64,000 nt of DNA, from the NCBI RefSeq assembly GCF_001692325.1, contig NZ_LXKN01000018.1, positions 558,001 through 622,000 on the forward strand. The letters are read 5' to 3'. Positions within the stretch are counted from its first letter, which is position 1. Each line of letters opens with the position of its first letter. This document shows, in pieces, positions 1-8,731 of the stretch. The position numbers and the translations under genes are program-made. The DNA is from Rhizobium sp. AC27/96. GTDB lineage: Bacteria > Pseudomonadota > Alphaproteobacteria > Rhizobiales > Rhizobiaceae. The notes under the pieces were generated by a model. It saw only the letters and a program-made list of their open reading frames with translations. It searched no databases and had not been told where the DNA came from.

Positions 1-296
1 CCGACCCCAGGATCCTGTTGCTCGATGAGCCGACAAGCGCGCTCGATGTCTCGGTTCAGGCCGAGATCCTCAACCTGCTCTCCGATCTCCGTGTCGAGCG
101 GAAACTTACCTATGTGATGGTGAGCCATAATCTCGGCGTGATCGCCCATCTCTGTACCGAGGTCGGCGTCATGATCGACGGCCAGATGGTAGAGCAAGTA
201 ACGGCCGACGATCTGCGGCGCGGCAACGTCACCCACCCTCATACGCAGGAACTGCGCCGTCTGAGCATCGAGTTCGAGGAAGCCGAACCGGTCTAA
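1..296 (+). CDS. Peptide-type ABC transporter ATP-binding protein, C-terminal fragment
   Basis: Only the last ~97 codons are present; the frame is open from base 3 and the gene begins upstream of the window. The fragment starts at the Walker B segment ([14 protein letters not shown]), followed by the switch-region histidine (VSHNLGVI) and a short C-terminal tail of the oligopeptide/dipeptide (Opp/Dpp) type. It would energise import of peptides at the inner membrane. The next gene, 20 bp downstream on the same strand, is a D-aminopeptidase-like hydrolase, so the substrate may be a peptide with D-residues; that is inference from context. No start codon choice is possible here. Confidence 0.85.
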   Translation, partial: DPRILLLDEPTSALDVSVQAEILNLLSDLRVERKLTYVMVSHNLGVIAHLCTEVGVMIDGQMVEQVTADDLRRGNVTHPHTQELRRLSIEFEEAEPV

Positions 297-316
297 TCTG
301 CTTTTGCGAGGCATGC

Positions 317-1825
317 ATGTCTGAAACGGGAAACTGGAAGGCCGCGCAGGCGCGCGCAGCCCAATTCGCGCAAGATTGGCGAAACGATGAGCCGGGCGGC
401 ACAGTCATCGGCTTTGATGCTGATGGCATTCGCTTTGCCGAGGCCGGCGGTGTTGAAAGTCTCTCGACGCTCGCCCCCTTCACTACGGCCAGCGTCGTCC
501 GCTATGCCTCAGTGACAAAACATGCCTTCTGCGCCATGGTGCTCGCCCATTCCGACAAGATCGGTCTCGATGACCCACTCGGGCTGCATCTGCCTGAGCT
601 GCAGTCGCCGCTTCGCGACGTCACTATCGGCCGCGCCCTCGACATGAGCGGCGGTCTACCTGACACGCGCGAATGCCTGTCGCTGCTTGGTCTGTCCGTC
701 TATACGGAGACCAAGGCAGGCCCCCTGCTCGATTTCCTGGCCCGCCAGACGCGACTGAATTATGAGGCCGGAACCGAGATCTCCTATTCCAACACGGGCT
801 ACCGGCTCGTGGAAGCAGCGCTTGAGCGCCGTGGCGTTTTCTTTCGCGACTATGTTCGCCAGCTGGGTGCCCAAGTGGGTGCCGTATTCGACGCTCCCGA
901 AGTCTGGAACGATCCCGTCGTCGGCCTGATACCGGGATATTGGCGAGATGGAGAGCGCTGGCAGCTCTCGGCCGCCGGACTGCATATTTCCGCCTCCGGC
1001 AGCATGACCGGCAGTGGCGAAAGCCTCGCCAAGTGGCTGATTGGCCACCTCGGCGGCAATGGCTCCTTTTCGGGATTGCTGGAACAGCTCTCGGCACCAC
1101 GGCATCTCGTCGATGGCAGACCGAGCGGATACAGCTTTGGCCTACGCCGCACCCTGCTGGGAGAGCGCTCCTTCATCGGCCACGGCGGCTCGCATCCCGG
1201 CTACAAGAGCTATTTCCTGCTCGATCCCGTTCAGAAAACCGGCTTCGTCGTGGTGTCAAACCGCGAAGACACCAACGGCTACAAGATCGCTCTCGAATCC
1301 ATGGCAGCGTTGACGGGCGAGGCCCTGCCGCGCACCTCGACTGCCCTGCGTGACGGCACCTATGTGACGGAGAACGGACCGTGGTGGATCAAGGTTGCCG
1401 GCAGCACCGTGACCTATCTCGATGCCGACGAAACTTTATATGAGGATGAGGGATCTTGGGTTTCCTCGCGCTCGGCCTCCTCGCCAATGCGCCTGACCAT
1501 GCAGGGTGAGGCAATCGTCGGAGAGGTAGGTCATGCCGCGCGGCGGTTCCTGCCTGTAGAGAAGCAGGCCGTGCCGCCTTCCCTCTCCGGCGTCTGGAGC
1601 TCTTCGGAAGGCGCCAGCTTCGAGATCGACAATGGCAGCGTCATCATGGGTGTCGGCCCGGTGCGTCATCGTATGCCGCTGCAGGCGCTCGGCTCCGGAC
1701 GCTTCCTCTTCACCCTCAAGGACGGTCCCTGGACCAAGCGGGTCTGCCTCAATCTCCTCGGCGCGGATCGGCTGGAGCTGGTGCTTGCCCGGGCCAGAAT
1801 GATCGAATATCGCCGCGCAAGCTGA
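317..1825 (+). CDS. Serine hydrolase, D-aminopeptidase-like (peptidase family S12)
   Basis: The 502-residue protein has the penicillin-binding-protein/class C beta-lactamase fold motifs in order: S65-V-T-K68 (nucleophile and base), Y157-S-N159 and H289-G-G291. Spacing and total length match the D-aminopeptidase DAP of Ochrobactrum anthropi (about 520 residues; an S-x-x-K catalytic domain plus two C-terminal beta-barrel domains), and residues from about 340 onward fit those extra barrels. DAP removes N-terminal D-residues from short peptides and amides. No signal peptide is visible, so it should act in the cytoplasm on imported peptides. It follows a peptide ABC ATPase and precedes a LysR regulator, a D-amino-acid transaminase and a DmpA-type peptidase. 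The alternative is a generic beta-lactamase-family esterase. Confidence 0.78.
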   Translation: MSETGNWKAAQARAAQFAQDWRNDEPGGTVIGFDADGIRFAEAGGVESLSTLAPFTTASVVRYASVTKHAFCAMVLAHSDKIGLDDPLGLHLPELQSPLRDVTIGRALDMSGGLPDTRECLSLLGLSVYTETKAGPLLDFLARQTRLNYEAGTEISYSNTGYRLVEAALERRGVFFRDYVRQLGAQVGAVFDAPEVWNDPVVGLIPGYWRDGERWQLSAAGLHISASGSMTGSGESLAKWLIGHLGGNGSFSGLLEQLSAPRHLVDGRPSGYSFGLRRTLLGERSFIGHGGSHPGYKSYFLLDPVQKTGFVVVSNREDTNGYKIALESMAALTGEALPRTSTALRDGTYVTENGPWWIKVAGSTVTYLDADETLYEDEGSWVSSRSASSPMRLTMQGEAIVGEVGHAARRFLPVEKQAVPPSLSGVWSSSEGASFEIDNGSVIMGVGPVRHRMPLQALGSGRFLFTLKDGPWTKRVCLNLLGADRLELVLARARMIEYRRAS

Positions 1826-1894
1826 TTGCATTCCCGGCCCATTCGGGCCAAGGAGAACCCGGCTTTGATAGCCGGTTTCTTTCGGGAGCTTCGA

Positions 1895-2773
1895 GTGGAA
1901 GTCAAATGGCTTGAAGATTTTCTGGCGCTGGCGCGGACGCTGAACTTTTCCAAGGCCGCCGACGAACGCCATGTGACGCAATCGGCCTTCAGCCGCCGCA
2001 TCCGGCAACTGGAGGGCTGGGTGGGTGCGAGCCTGATCGACCGGGCCACCTATCCGTCGCGGCTGACTGCCGCGGGCGAACGTTTCGTGCCGGTGGCCGA
2101 GCAGACCTTGCAGGCGCTCTACCAGGCACGGCGCAATCTTCAGCATGAGGACGGCACCGATGCGCGCACCGTGACCTTGACGGCGCTGCATACCCTCTCC
2201 TTCACCTTCTTTCCCGATTGGCTAAGCCGGCTCAACGCGCGCATCGGACCCATCGTCTCGCACATGCGGCCGGACTCCGGCACCATGGAAGAGAACCTGA
2301 ATTCTCTCATCGATGGGGATTGCGATTTCCTGCTGACCTATCAACACCTGCACGTGCCCATGCTGCTCGATCCGCAATTCGAACATCACACGCTTGGTCG
2401 CGAAACGATCCTGCCGGTCAGCGCAGCGAATGCGGATGGCGCCCCGCTGCATCGTATCGAGCCCGGCTTTTGCCATGTCAGCTATCAGAAGACGTCCTTC
2501 TTCGGACAGCTGATGGTGGGGGTTATCGGCGAGCGACTGCCCACGGAAAACCGCGTGCATGTCGGCAGCATGTCTGTGGGGTTGAAGGGCATGGTCGCCG
2601 CCGGCTTCGGCCTTGCCTGGATCCCGGAAAGCCTTGTCAGCGCCGAGCTTGCCGATGGCCGGCTCGTGCATGCCGCCGATCCCGAATGGAATATAGACGT
2701 GGAAATCCGCCTCTATCGCTCGCGCGAAAATCGCCGTCCGATCGTCGGGCGCATCTGGTCGATGCTGGACTAA
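1895..2773 (+). CDS. LysR-family transcriptional regulator (HypT/YjiE-like)
   Basis: About 292 residues with an N-terminal winged helix-turn-helix (KWLEDFLALARTLNFSKAA then TQSAFSRRIRQLE) and a LysR substrate-binding domain. I chose the GTG at 1895 because it is preceded by GGGAG and places the HTH at the usual distance from the N terminus; the frame is open back to a TTG at 1826 that directly abuts the previous stop. The opening residues and the S-x-x-F-SRRIR pattern resemble the HypT/YjiE subgroup of LysR proteins, but the effector is unknown. Its position inside the D-peptide island suggests it controls those genes; no operator was identified. Confidence 0.85.
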   Translation: MEVKWLEDFLALARTLNFSKAADERHVTQSAFSRRIRQLEGWVGASLIDRATYPSRLTAAGERFVPVAEQTLQALYQARRNLQHEDGTDARTVTLTALHTLSFTFFPDWLSRLNARIGPIVSHMRPDSGTMEENLNSLIDGDCDFLLTYQHLHVPMLLDPQFEHHTLGRETILPVSAANADGAPLHRIEPGFCHVSYQKTSFFGQLMVGVIGERLPTENRVHVGSMSVGLKGMVAAGFGLAWIPESLVSAELADGRLVHAADPEWNIDVEIRLYRSRENRRPIVGRIWSMLD

Positions 2774-2803
2774 TCCCGACGATCGGACGACCCTTGCGGC
2801 AGC

Positions 2804-3670
2804 TCAGATCGCGGTGCGCCGCGCGTTTTCCATGTAGAGGGTGCGCAGGCGCTTGAACATCGGTCCGGGCGTCCCGTTCCCGACGTCAACTCCGTCGATA
2901 TTGGTGATGGAAACGATGAAATTCGAAGCGCTTGTCAGCCAGGCCTCGGCAGCCGCCTTCGCTTCTTCCACCGAGAATGGCCGCTCTTCCAGCACTAGGC
3001 CCGCTTCGTGTGCCAGATCAAGGATAGCACGCCTCGTGCATCCCGGCAGGGTCGCATGGCTATTGGCGCGCGTGACGATGCGGCCGTCGCGCGTCACGAT
3101 GTAACCCGTCGACGACGCGCCTTCCGTCACCATGCCATCCTCGACCAGCCAGGCTTCATCGAAGCCCTCTGCCTTGGCGGCGCGCTTGGCCAGCACCTGC
3201 GGCAGCAGGCCGACACTCTTGATGTCGCGACGCGCCCAGCGCTGATCCGGCATGGACTTTACCTTGAGGCCTTTTTCCACGGCGGCAACATGTTCGAGCG
3301 TCTTTGCCTGCGTGAAGAGCACCAGAGTCGGCTGCAAATTGTCGGAATAGAAGAAATTCCGATCCTCGGCGCCGCGCGTGTACTGGAGATAGACCATCCC
3401 CTCGATAAGCTGGTTTTCTCTGACGAGGCGCTTCTCGATCGCCACGATCTCGTCGGTCGTGATGGGCAAGCGGCCGCCGATCTCGCCAACGCTACGCTCC
3501 AGCCGGGCCATGTGCAGCGCGCTGTCGATCAGTTTGCCGTCCAGCACTGCAGTGACCTCGTAAATGCCGTCGCCGAACAGGAAACCCCGGTCGAAGATGG
3601 ACAGGCGTGCCTCGTTCTCGGGCAAAAAGGCACCATTGAGATAAACGGTGCGGATCGTCGGGGCAGACAT
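2804..3670 (-). CDS. D-amino-acid transaminase (PLP class IV)
   Basis: The 288-residue protein shows the class IV aminotransferase fold. The PLP-binding lysine is K151 (in IKSVGLLPQVLAK), with E183 in VTEGASS positioned to contact the pyridine nitrogen. Length and the RGF-LFGDGIYEV opening (residues 28-39) fit D-alanine/D-amino-acid transaminases better than branched-chain enzymes. It would convert D-amino acids and 2-oxoglutarate to 2-oxo acids and D-glutamate in the cytosol. GGAG lies just upstream of the ATG. It is convergent with the LysR gene and lies downstream of the DmpA-type peptidase on the same strand (35-bp gap), so the two are probably cotranscribed. An aminodeoxychorismate-lyase-like role is less likely. 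Confidence 0.85.
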   Translation of the reverse strand: MSAPTIRTVYLNGAFLPENEARLSIFDRGFLFGDGIYEVTAVLDGKLIDSALHMARLERSVGEIGGRLPITTDEIVAIEKRLVRENQLIEGMVYLQYTRGAEDRNFFYSDNLQPTLVLFTQAKTLEHVAAVEKGLKVKSMPDQRWARRDIKSVGLLPQVLAKRAAKAEGFDEAWLVEDGMVTEGASSTGYIVTRDGRIVTRANSHATLPGCTRRAILDLAHEAGLVLEERPFSVEEAKAAAEAWLTSASNFIVSITNIDGVDVGNGTPGPMFKRLRTLYMENARRTAI

Positions 3671-3705
3671 GGAAACTCCGTAGTGTGCGAGCTGGGAAAT
3701 GACGG

Positions 3706-4752
3706 TCAGCGATGAGCTGGATGGGGAAGATCTATGGCATCGACAGTCGAATTCTTGCCGGTCGCGGCGTTGAAGCCCTTCGTCGTGGTTGCCATGGCGA
3801 GAGAATTGAGGATTGCCTCTTCAGTGGCTTCGATCGCGGCTTCGAACAACGGCGAGACGGCATCGTTGCCCAATGTCGGGATCGCACTCACGCCCTTGCG
3901 CCGCTCGGGAGTACGCCGCACCGCCTCGGCCGTCGAAAAGGCGAGTGCATAGTCACCCGAACCATTGCTCAATGCCGCGCCGGTGCGGGCAAGACCGCCA
4001 AAGCAGCGGCGCGCTAGTCTTTCCAGATTACGCGGACAAAGCGGAGCATCGGTTGCCAGTACGATGACGATGGAGCCGTCCTTGTCGTGCTCGCTCAATC
4101 CCGCGTAGTCGCGCCCGGCGACGATAAGGCGACCGCCATAGTTGGATTGGACGAGAACGCCGAGCCGATAGGTCTCGCCACCGACCGGCACGAGGCGCGA
4201 GCTGGTTCCGATGCCACCCTTCAGGCCGAAGGCGACCGTCCCGGTTCCGGCGCCGACAGCCCCCTCCTCGATCGGGCCTGACGTCGCGGTATCGATCGCC
4301 AGGAGGATTTCATCGACGCTCGGGCGGGCCGCCTGGATATCGTTGAGGCGAGAATCGTTGGTCTCCCCAACTACCGCGTTGATCGACACCACCTTCTCAT
4401 TGCCCGGCTGTGCAAGCGTATGATGCACAACGGCTTCGATGCCTCGCCCGACCGCCAGCGTATTGGTCAGCACGATCGGCGTCTCGATCTCGCCAAGCTC
4501 GACGATCTGCGTGGAGCCGGCGAACTTTCCGAAGCCGTTGAGGACGGCAAAGCCGGCAGGCACCTTGTCCTGGAAAAGATTGCCGCCATGCGGCAGGATC
4601 GCCGTTGCGCCCGTGCGCATGCGCTCACCTTCATGGCATGTGACATGCCCTACACGCAGGCCGTCGACATCGGTGATCGCGTTCAACGGGCCAGGCGCAA
4701 AATGGCCGGGTGCAAAACCAAGCTCGCGGATTCTATGGCGCTTCTGGTCCAT
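3706..4752 (-). CDS. P1 family peptidase, DmpA-like L-aminopeptidase/D-esterase (S58)
   Basis: A 348-residue member of the DmpA/S58 family of N-terminal nucleophile hydrolases. The family is made as one chain that self-cleaves before a serine; here the likely site is G264-S265 in LSNGSGDYALAFSTA, and S265 would be the mature nucleophile. The glycine-rich N-terminal block (ITDVDGLRVGH), NTLAVGRG and GAVGAGTG are also typical. DmpA releases N-terminal L-residues from peptides and hydrolyses D-amino-acid esters and amides, so it complements the D-aminopeptidase-like protein encoded on the other strand. A GAGG motif lies 9 bp before the ATG. The physiological substrate is inferred only from context. 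Confidence 0.85.
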   Translation of the reverse strand: MDQKRHRIRELGFAPGHFAPGPLNAITDVDGLRVGHVTCHEGERMRTGATAILPHGGNLFQDKVPAGFAVLNGFGKFAGSTQIVELGEIETPIVLTNTLAVGRGIEAVVHHTLAQPGNEKVVSINAVVGETNDSRLNDIQAARPSVDEILLAIDTATSGPIEEGAVGAGTGTVAFGLKGGIGTSSRLVPVGGETYRLGVLVQSNYGGRLIVAGRDYAGLSEHDKDGSIVIVLATDAPLCPRNLERLARRCFGGLARTGAALSNGSGDYALAFSTAEAVRRTPERRKGVSAIPTLGNDAVSPLFEAAIEATEEAILNSLAMATTTKGFNAATGKNSTVDAIDLPHPAHR

Positions 4753-4907
4753 TATTCATGCCTCAAAGTGATGAGGCGACATTACTCCGCCGCGTAGCCG
4801 GAAGGCATAACAAAAACGGAATAGTTTCAGACCGGCTTTGCAAAGGAGCGTGCCGCCCGCAGCCTAGGAGGCCATCGATCAGCGCCGACACGCGCTGCTA
4901 TCTCCAG

Positions 4908-5831
4908 TCACAGGAAGCGATTGCCGCGCAACCATTGCTCCCACCAGCCCGGCCAATCGGCGGTTGGTGTGCCAGGCTTTCCCATGCCGAATCCATGGCC
5001 GCCACTGGGAAGCCGATGCAATTCCACGGGAATGCCGGCCTTGCGGCAGGCATCGGCCATGATCAAAGTATTTGCCGGATCGGAGATCGGATCGTCCTCG
5101 GCCTGCGCCAGAAAGACGGGCGGGCAACCGGAGCGGACATGCGTTTCGACGGACCATTCCGCGCTGGCTTCGGCATCCGGGTGACTGCCGATCAATGAGC
5201 GCCGGGTCGAGGTATGGTCGTAGGGCGGCTTCAGGGTGATGACCGGATAGATCAAAGAAGCCAGATTGGGACGTGCGGATTGACCGTCGATCGCATCGGT
5301 CGCCTCATAGGACGCAAAGGCCGAACGCGTTGCGGCAAGGCCAAGCAGATGGCCGCCGGCAGAGAACCCAAGCACGCCGACGCGCGATGCATCCAGACGA
5401 CGGCGCGCGGCTTCGGCCCGTATGATGCGCATCGCACGTTGCGCGTCCTGAAGCGGTGCGAGGGGGCCATTCTCCCACCCTTCGCGCGGCAGGCGATAGG
5501 CCAGAACATAGGCGGTGATGCCCTTCGACGCCAACCAGCGAGCCGCCGGATAGGCTTCATTACCGAGCTCGATGCGCTTGTAGCCACCGCCGGCCGCAAT
5601 CAACATGCTGGCGCCATTCGGCTTTTCTGGTTCGAAAACCTCCAGGCCTGGCGCAGCGATGTTGCTGACCGCCCCCTTGTCATTTCGCTGCAGAGGGCCG
5701 GTGGGGCCGCCGCCGCCCGGAGGCTGCGCAGGCCACAGCTCGATCATGGAATTCGATGATGCCGCCCGCACGGTCGTGGAGAGCGTGGCAAAAGTGGCGG
5801 CGATCAGGAAAGAGCGGCGATCCATCATCAT
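4908..5831 (-). CDS. Exported alpha/beta hydrolase (acetyl-esterase/BD-FAE-like)
   Basis: 307 residues. The N terminus carries a twin-arginine-like signal (DRRSFLIAA, then a hydrophobic run ending near VRAAS), so export through Tat, or possibly Sec, is likely. The mature part has the alpha/beta-hydrolase nucleophile elbow GFSAGGH (about residue 155), an acidic residue in AEDDPI and the catalytic histidine in SGGHGFG near the C terminus. The PPGGGGPTGP segment after the signal and the overall arrangement match xylan-esterase/carboxylesterase-like proteins that deacetylate sugars or polysaccharides. Three consecutive ATG codons make the exact start uncertain. It stands alone: a 155-bp gap separates it from the DmpA-type gene, and no operon partner is evident. 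Confidence 0.75.
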   Translation of the reverse strand: MMMDRRSFLIAATFATLSTTVRAASSNSMIELWPAQPPGGGGPTGPLQRNDKGAVSNIAAPGLEVFEPEKPNGASMLIAAGGGYKRIELGNEAYPAARWLASKGITAYVLAYRLPREGWENGPLAPLQDAQRAMRIIRAEAARRRLDASRVGVLGFSAGGHLLGLAATRSAFASYEATDAIDGQSARPNLASLIYPVITLKPPYDHTSTRRSLIGSHPDAEASAEWSVETHVRSGCPPVFLAQAEDDPISDPANTLIMADACRKAGIPVELHRLPSGGHGFGMGKPGTPTADWPGWWEQWLRGNRFL

Positions 5832-6207
5832 GATTTTTAGGCCTTCACATCCGGTTCCAGGAGATACTGTGATTCACAGCTCTACATCGAGAGATTACCG
5901 ACCTTCCAAGCATCACCATATGGCGGCAATGTGTTTGGCGCTGAGTGCGCCGGCTTCAGGGTAATCCCTATGGGAACAACAAGTTGAGAGGCGGCGAGGC
6001 TTGCCTTTTCAGAAATACGCTGCAAATGAATATTTTAGCGTGGTAAAAGTCCAGGAGTCGGACCTGCACCTCTCCCGGGAGGATGGTTTGGGGGTAATGT
6101 TGGGGACATATTCCATCGAAGCGGAGCATAGTCTACCGCCGGGATAGTGGGCGAATATTCGATGGCGATGCTCTTGCTCTGTCGTGGTGGTATCTGAGGA
6201 GACCGGA
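5832..6207. other. Intergenic region between divergent esterase and AraC genes
   Basis: About 375 bp with no convincing gene. It holds the promoters of the esterase (leftward) and the AraC gene (rightward). A 13-bp interrupted palindrome, CTGTGATTCACAG at 5867-5879, lies 36 bp upstream of the esterase start and is a possible operator. Nothing else recognisable was seen. Confidence 0.5.
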
Positions 6208-7395
6208 TTGCCTGACTTTCGATGCGAGGAACGATCCGCTTCTGCGGCAACCGAAGCAAAAGATGAAGTACGGCACGAGGACCGCAAGCCCGTGCAGGGC
6301 GAACGACGCCGCTTTCCCCGGCCGACACGGCCAGCCAGCGATGAGCCGCCACCGCCACCGGCCTTGAAGCCATTACTGTTTTCGACCCGGGATTTCGACG
6401 CCGCCGAACAATTTGCCGCCTGGCGGAGCTACGTGGCGCCCATCGTCGACACTCGCCTGCCTGACAACACCTCACAGGAAGCCGGATTTATTGCCGATCA
6501 CACGGCCTGGAATCTGGGCGGAATGCTGATTTTTCAGCACGCCGCCCCGCCCCATAGCTACATGCGCTCGCAGGCTAAGGTGAAATCGGACCTTATCGAT
6601 CACTGGCACATTTCGGTGCTGCGCAGCGGCCGGACATGGACTGAGGTCGATGGTCTGGTTTCGGAAGGCGAGCCGGGCAAAATTCAGCTGAGATCCCTGG
6701 GACACCCATTTCGAGGGCGTGCCACCGAGGCGAAAGTCCTGTCGCTCATCCTGCCGCGCACCCTGCTGTTTGATGTTCCCGCCTCGGTCGAGATCAAGAA
6801 CAACATCGTCCTCTCGGGAACCCTCACCAAGCTGCTTATCGAATATCTGAATATTATCGAGGCCAACCTTCCGCACTTTATCGCGGCAGATTTGCCGCAT
6901 GTGGTCCAGACGGTCCGCGACATGGTCGTGGCTTGCGTTGCATCTTCGGCCGTCCAATCGGCAGGCACCGAGCAACACAGCATACTCGCCTTGACGGAAC
7001 GGGTACGGCGGTTCGTCGAGAGCAATCTCTCCTCGGAAGACCTGACGGTGGAGCGCATATGCCGGGAACTCGGCATATCGCGCACCAGGCTCTACCAGGT
7101 GTTCGAACAGGAGGGCGGTGTTCATCACTATATTCAGCGGCGCCGTCTCCTGTCCGCGCATGCCTCCCTCAGTGATCCCTCCAATCGGGAGCAGATCATC
7201 GATATTGCCTTTGCGGTCGGGTTCTCCTCGGCCGCGCACTTCAGCCGGGCCTTCAGCAAGGAGTTCGGCTACAGCCCTCGCGAAGCGCGGAACCTTACCG
7301 TTTCGCCCTATCTCAGGCACGCGGCATCGCAGGCATCGGCCGGCAGCTCGCACCCGTTCGACGAGTGGCTGAGAACACTCGGCCATAGCCGTTAA
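6208..7395 (+). CDS. AraC-family transcriptional regulator
   Basis: About 395 residues. The C-terminal ~105 residues hold the double HTH of AraC/XylS proteins (LTVERICRELGISRTRLYQVF, then IIDIAFAVGFSSAAHFSRAF and the FGYSPRE signature). The middle part resembles the AraC_binding_2 ligand-sensing domain found in ToxR/FeaR-like activators. The start is uncertain: TTG at 6208 has GAGGAG 7 bp upstream, the frame is open to GTG at 6184, and a GTG at 6292 would remove a low-complexity, charged and proline-rich N-terminal extension. There is no clear target gene; the divergently transcribed esterase is the nearest candidate. Confidence 0.85.
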   Translation: MPDFRCEERSASAATEAKDEVRHEDRKPVQGERRRFPRPTRPASDEPPPPPALKPLLFSTRDFDAAEQFAAWRSYVAPIVDTRLPDNTSQEAGFIADHTAWNLGGMLIFQHAAPPHSYMRSQAKVKSDLIDHWHISVLRSGRTWTEVDGLVSEGEPGKIQLRSLGHPFRGRATEAKVLSLILPRTLLFDVPASVEIKNNIVLSGTLTKLLIEYLNIIEANLPHFIAADLPHVVQTVRDMVVACVASSAVQSAGTEQHSILALTERVRRFVESNLSSEDLTVERICRELGISRTRLYQVFEQEGGVHHYIQRRRLLSAHASLSDPSNREQIIDIAFAVGFSSAAHFSRAFSKEFGYSPREARNLTVSPYLRHAASQASAGSSHPFDEWLRTLGHSR

Positions 7396-7669
7396 AATCA
7401 CCGAAACTCGATCTTTCGCCTCAATGCGTGCAAGATTGCGTTCTTGCATTCAAGGATTGCGCAGGCCGCGTCGCATTCCCTGCGAAAGCGCGGGAACACA
7501 CTTCAGCAGTTGCGAAAATGGACGCTGCTGCAAGTTTCCGGATGCGTAGCTAACGACACCTGGCTCGTAACTTATTAAAAATGAAACGAATAATCGTTCG
7601 GACACCAAGTCTTGGGTGCATCACGAATGTACCCTGCGTGCACCAAGGCGAGCTTTAGGGAACACACCG

Positions 7670-7891
7670 ATGGTATCTACCCGCCAGACAGTACGGATCA
7701 GCAAGCCACAGCACTCCACCGGCGATTCCTATCGCACGGTCGAGCGTGAAGAAGTTCTCGCGGTAGCGTTTCGCGATTTCGTACAGGTTGCACTCGCGGC
7801 TGGCTGGAATGAACCCGAAGTCGCCCTGAGCTTGGCCGATATTGCGGACGATTACGTCATGGCTCTCGCTGGTAGAGTTGCCGAAAAATAG
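7670..7891 (+). CDS. Small conserved hypothetical protein (73 aa)
   Basis: The ATG at 7670 opens a 73-codon frame; the frame is also open upstream to 7616, but that part looks non-coding. The product is soluble, with a basic, polar N-terminal part (residues 1-25) and an amphipathic helical C-terminal part containing VEREEVLAVAFRDFVQVALAAGWNEPEVALSLADIADDYVMALA (given here only by its two acidic-hydrophobic helices around residues 26-70). I recall similar small proteins in Rhizobiaceae but know no function. It has its own ~270-bp upstream region and no operon partner. Confidence 0.5.
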   Translation: MVSTRQTVRISKPQHSTGDSYRTVEREEVLAVAFRDFVQVALAAGWNEPEVALSLADIADDYVMALAGRVAEK

Positions 7892-8060
7892 TGTTGCGTG
7901 TCCGTCGGTGCTCCGCAGGGGTGAGCACGAACGGTCTGGGCAGTTCTTCAGCCATGCCGCCGGTGCCACCGCTCGATAGAAGGCGGTCCACTGGCGACAT
8001 GGATTTTTTTGATGGATGGGCGGCAAACGCCATCCGTATGAGAGAATGAAGTCGAGAGAA

Positions 8061-8495
8061 ATGATGAAGGTCAGGCAGCATCTCTGGTTCCGGCAGGACA
8101 TGGAATCGGCGATTGAATTTTACACGTCGCTGATCCCCGGCTCGGCGACCGGTTGGGTGTCGAACATCCTCACCAGCGATCCGAACGGACCGGCTGGCAG
8201 CGCCAAGTTCGCAGGCTTCACACTCGGCAATCGCCCATATATGGGCTTCGAGGCCGGCCCGCTGGATTGTTCCGAACACAATTGCACCATCACCATCGAG
8301 TGCGAGACGCAGGTTGAGGCAGATTGCCTGCAAATTGCGTTGGCAGAAGATGGTTCCGAGGAACCGGGCGATCGGGTGCGCGATGCCTGGGGCGTGACCT
8401 GGCAGTTCATAGTCAGGCAGCAGGATGGTGGAAGCCATGTGCCAGTCGAATCCGACACTGCCGATCTTGCCGAGGCCGCCTGCTCCGTCGCGTGA
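8061..8495 (+). CDS. VOC-superfamily protein, PhnB/3-demethylubiquinone methyltransferase-like fold
   Basis: About 144 residues with the beta-alpha-beta-beta-beta pattern of the vicinal-oxygen-chelate (glyoxalase) superfamily, of the single-module PhnB-like type: QHLWFRQDMESAIEFYTSLIPGS at the start (aromatic/Asp-Ala-Phe-Tyr signature) and a closing WGVTWQFIV strand. Such proteins are metalloenzymes or binding proteins of varied function, and the substrate cannot be read from the sequence. Several in-frame ATGs lie close together (8046, 8061, 8064), so the start is uncertain by a few residues. A terminator-like hairpin follows at 8577-8608. Confidence 0.75.
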   Translation: MMKVRQHLWFRQDMESAIEFYTSLIPGSATGWVSNILTSDPNGPAGSAKFAGFTLGNRPYMGFEAGPLDCSEHNCTITIECETQVEADCLQIALAEDGSEEPGDRVRDAWGVTWQFIVRQQDGGSHVPVESDTADLAEAACSVA

Positions 8496-8576
8496 GCGCA
8501 ACGATGCAAAGCTAAAGCCGAGAGGCAGCAGCCGGCAGACCGTTCCAGCCAGTCAATAGACCTATCAATCCTAAGC

Positions 8577-8608
8577 AAGCGGAGGCCGACTGCGATCGAC
8601 CTCCGCTT
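8577..8608 (+). terminator. Terminator-like hairpin after the VOC gene
   Basis: AAGCGGAGG at 8577-8585 pairs perfectly with CCTCCGCTT at 8600-8608 (9-bp stem, 14-nt loop), followed by a short TTC. It lies 82 bp after the VOC stop codon and just before the repeat element. The weak T-run makes it a plausible rather than certain intrinsic terminator. Confidence 0.45.
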
Positions 8609-8627
8609 TCAGTTCAGCTCTGGCAAT

Positions 8628-8731
8628 AGAGCATTTCCGCTTTTCTTCGAATCGCGAAGACGCTCTATCTTTTTGTTTATTCACGCATTCCGGACGGAAA
8701 ACCGCTGCGCACTTTTCCTGGAAGTGCTCTA
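8628..8731. repeat. RIME-like intergenic repeat, copy 1
   Basis: A ~104-bp element with imperfect terminal inverted repeats: AGAGCATTTCC on the left and GGAAGTGCTCT on the right (10 of 11 pair). Inside are a small hairpin (TCTTCG/CGAAGA), a T-rich block (ATCTTTTTG) and the conserved segment GCATTCCGGACGGAAA. Two further copies occur at 25288-25384 and 45990-46095. The architecture resembles the RIME repeats of rhizobia. Its right-hand CTA (8729-8731) is, on the minus strand, the TAG stop codon of the neighbouring exported-protein gene. Confidence 0.85.

Noticed and set aside
5867..5879. CTGTGATTCACAG considered as a CRP site
   Set aside because: It lacks the 16-bp spacing and TGTGA-N6-TCACA layout (only one base separates the arms), so no regulator was assigned.
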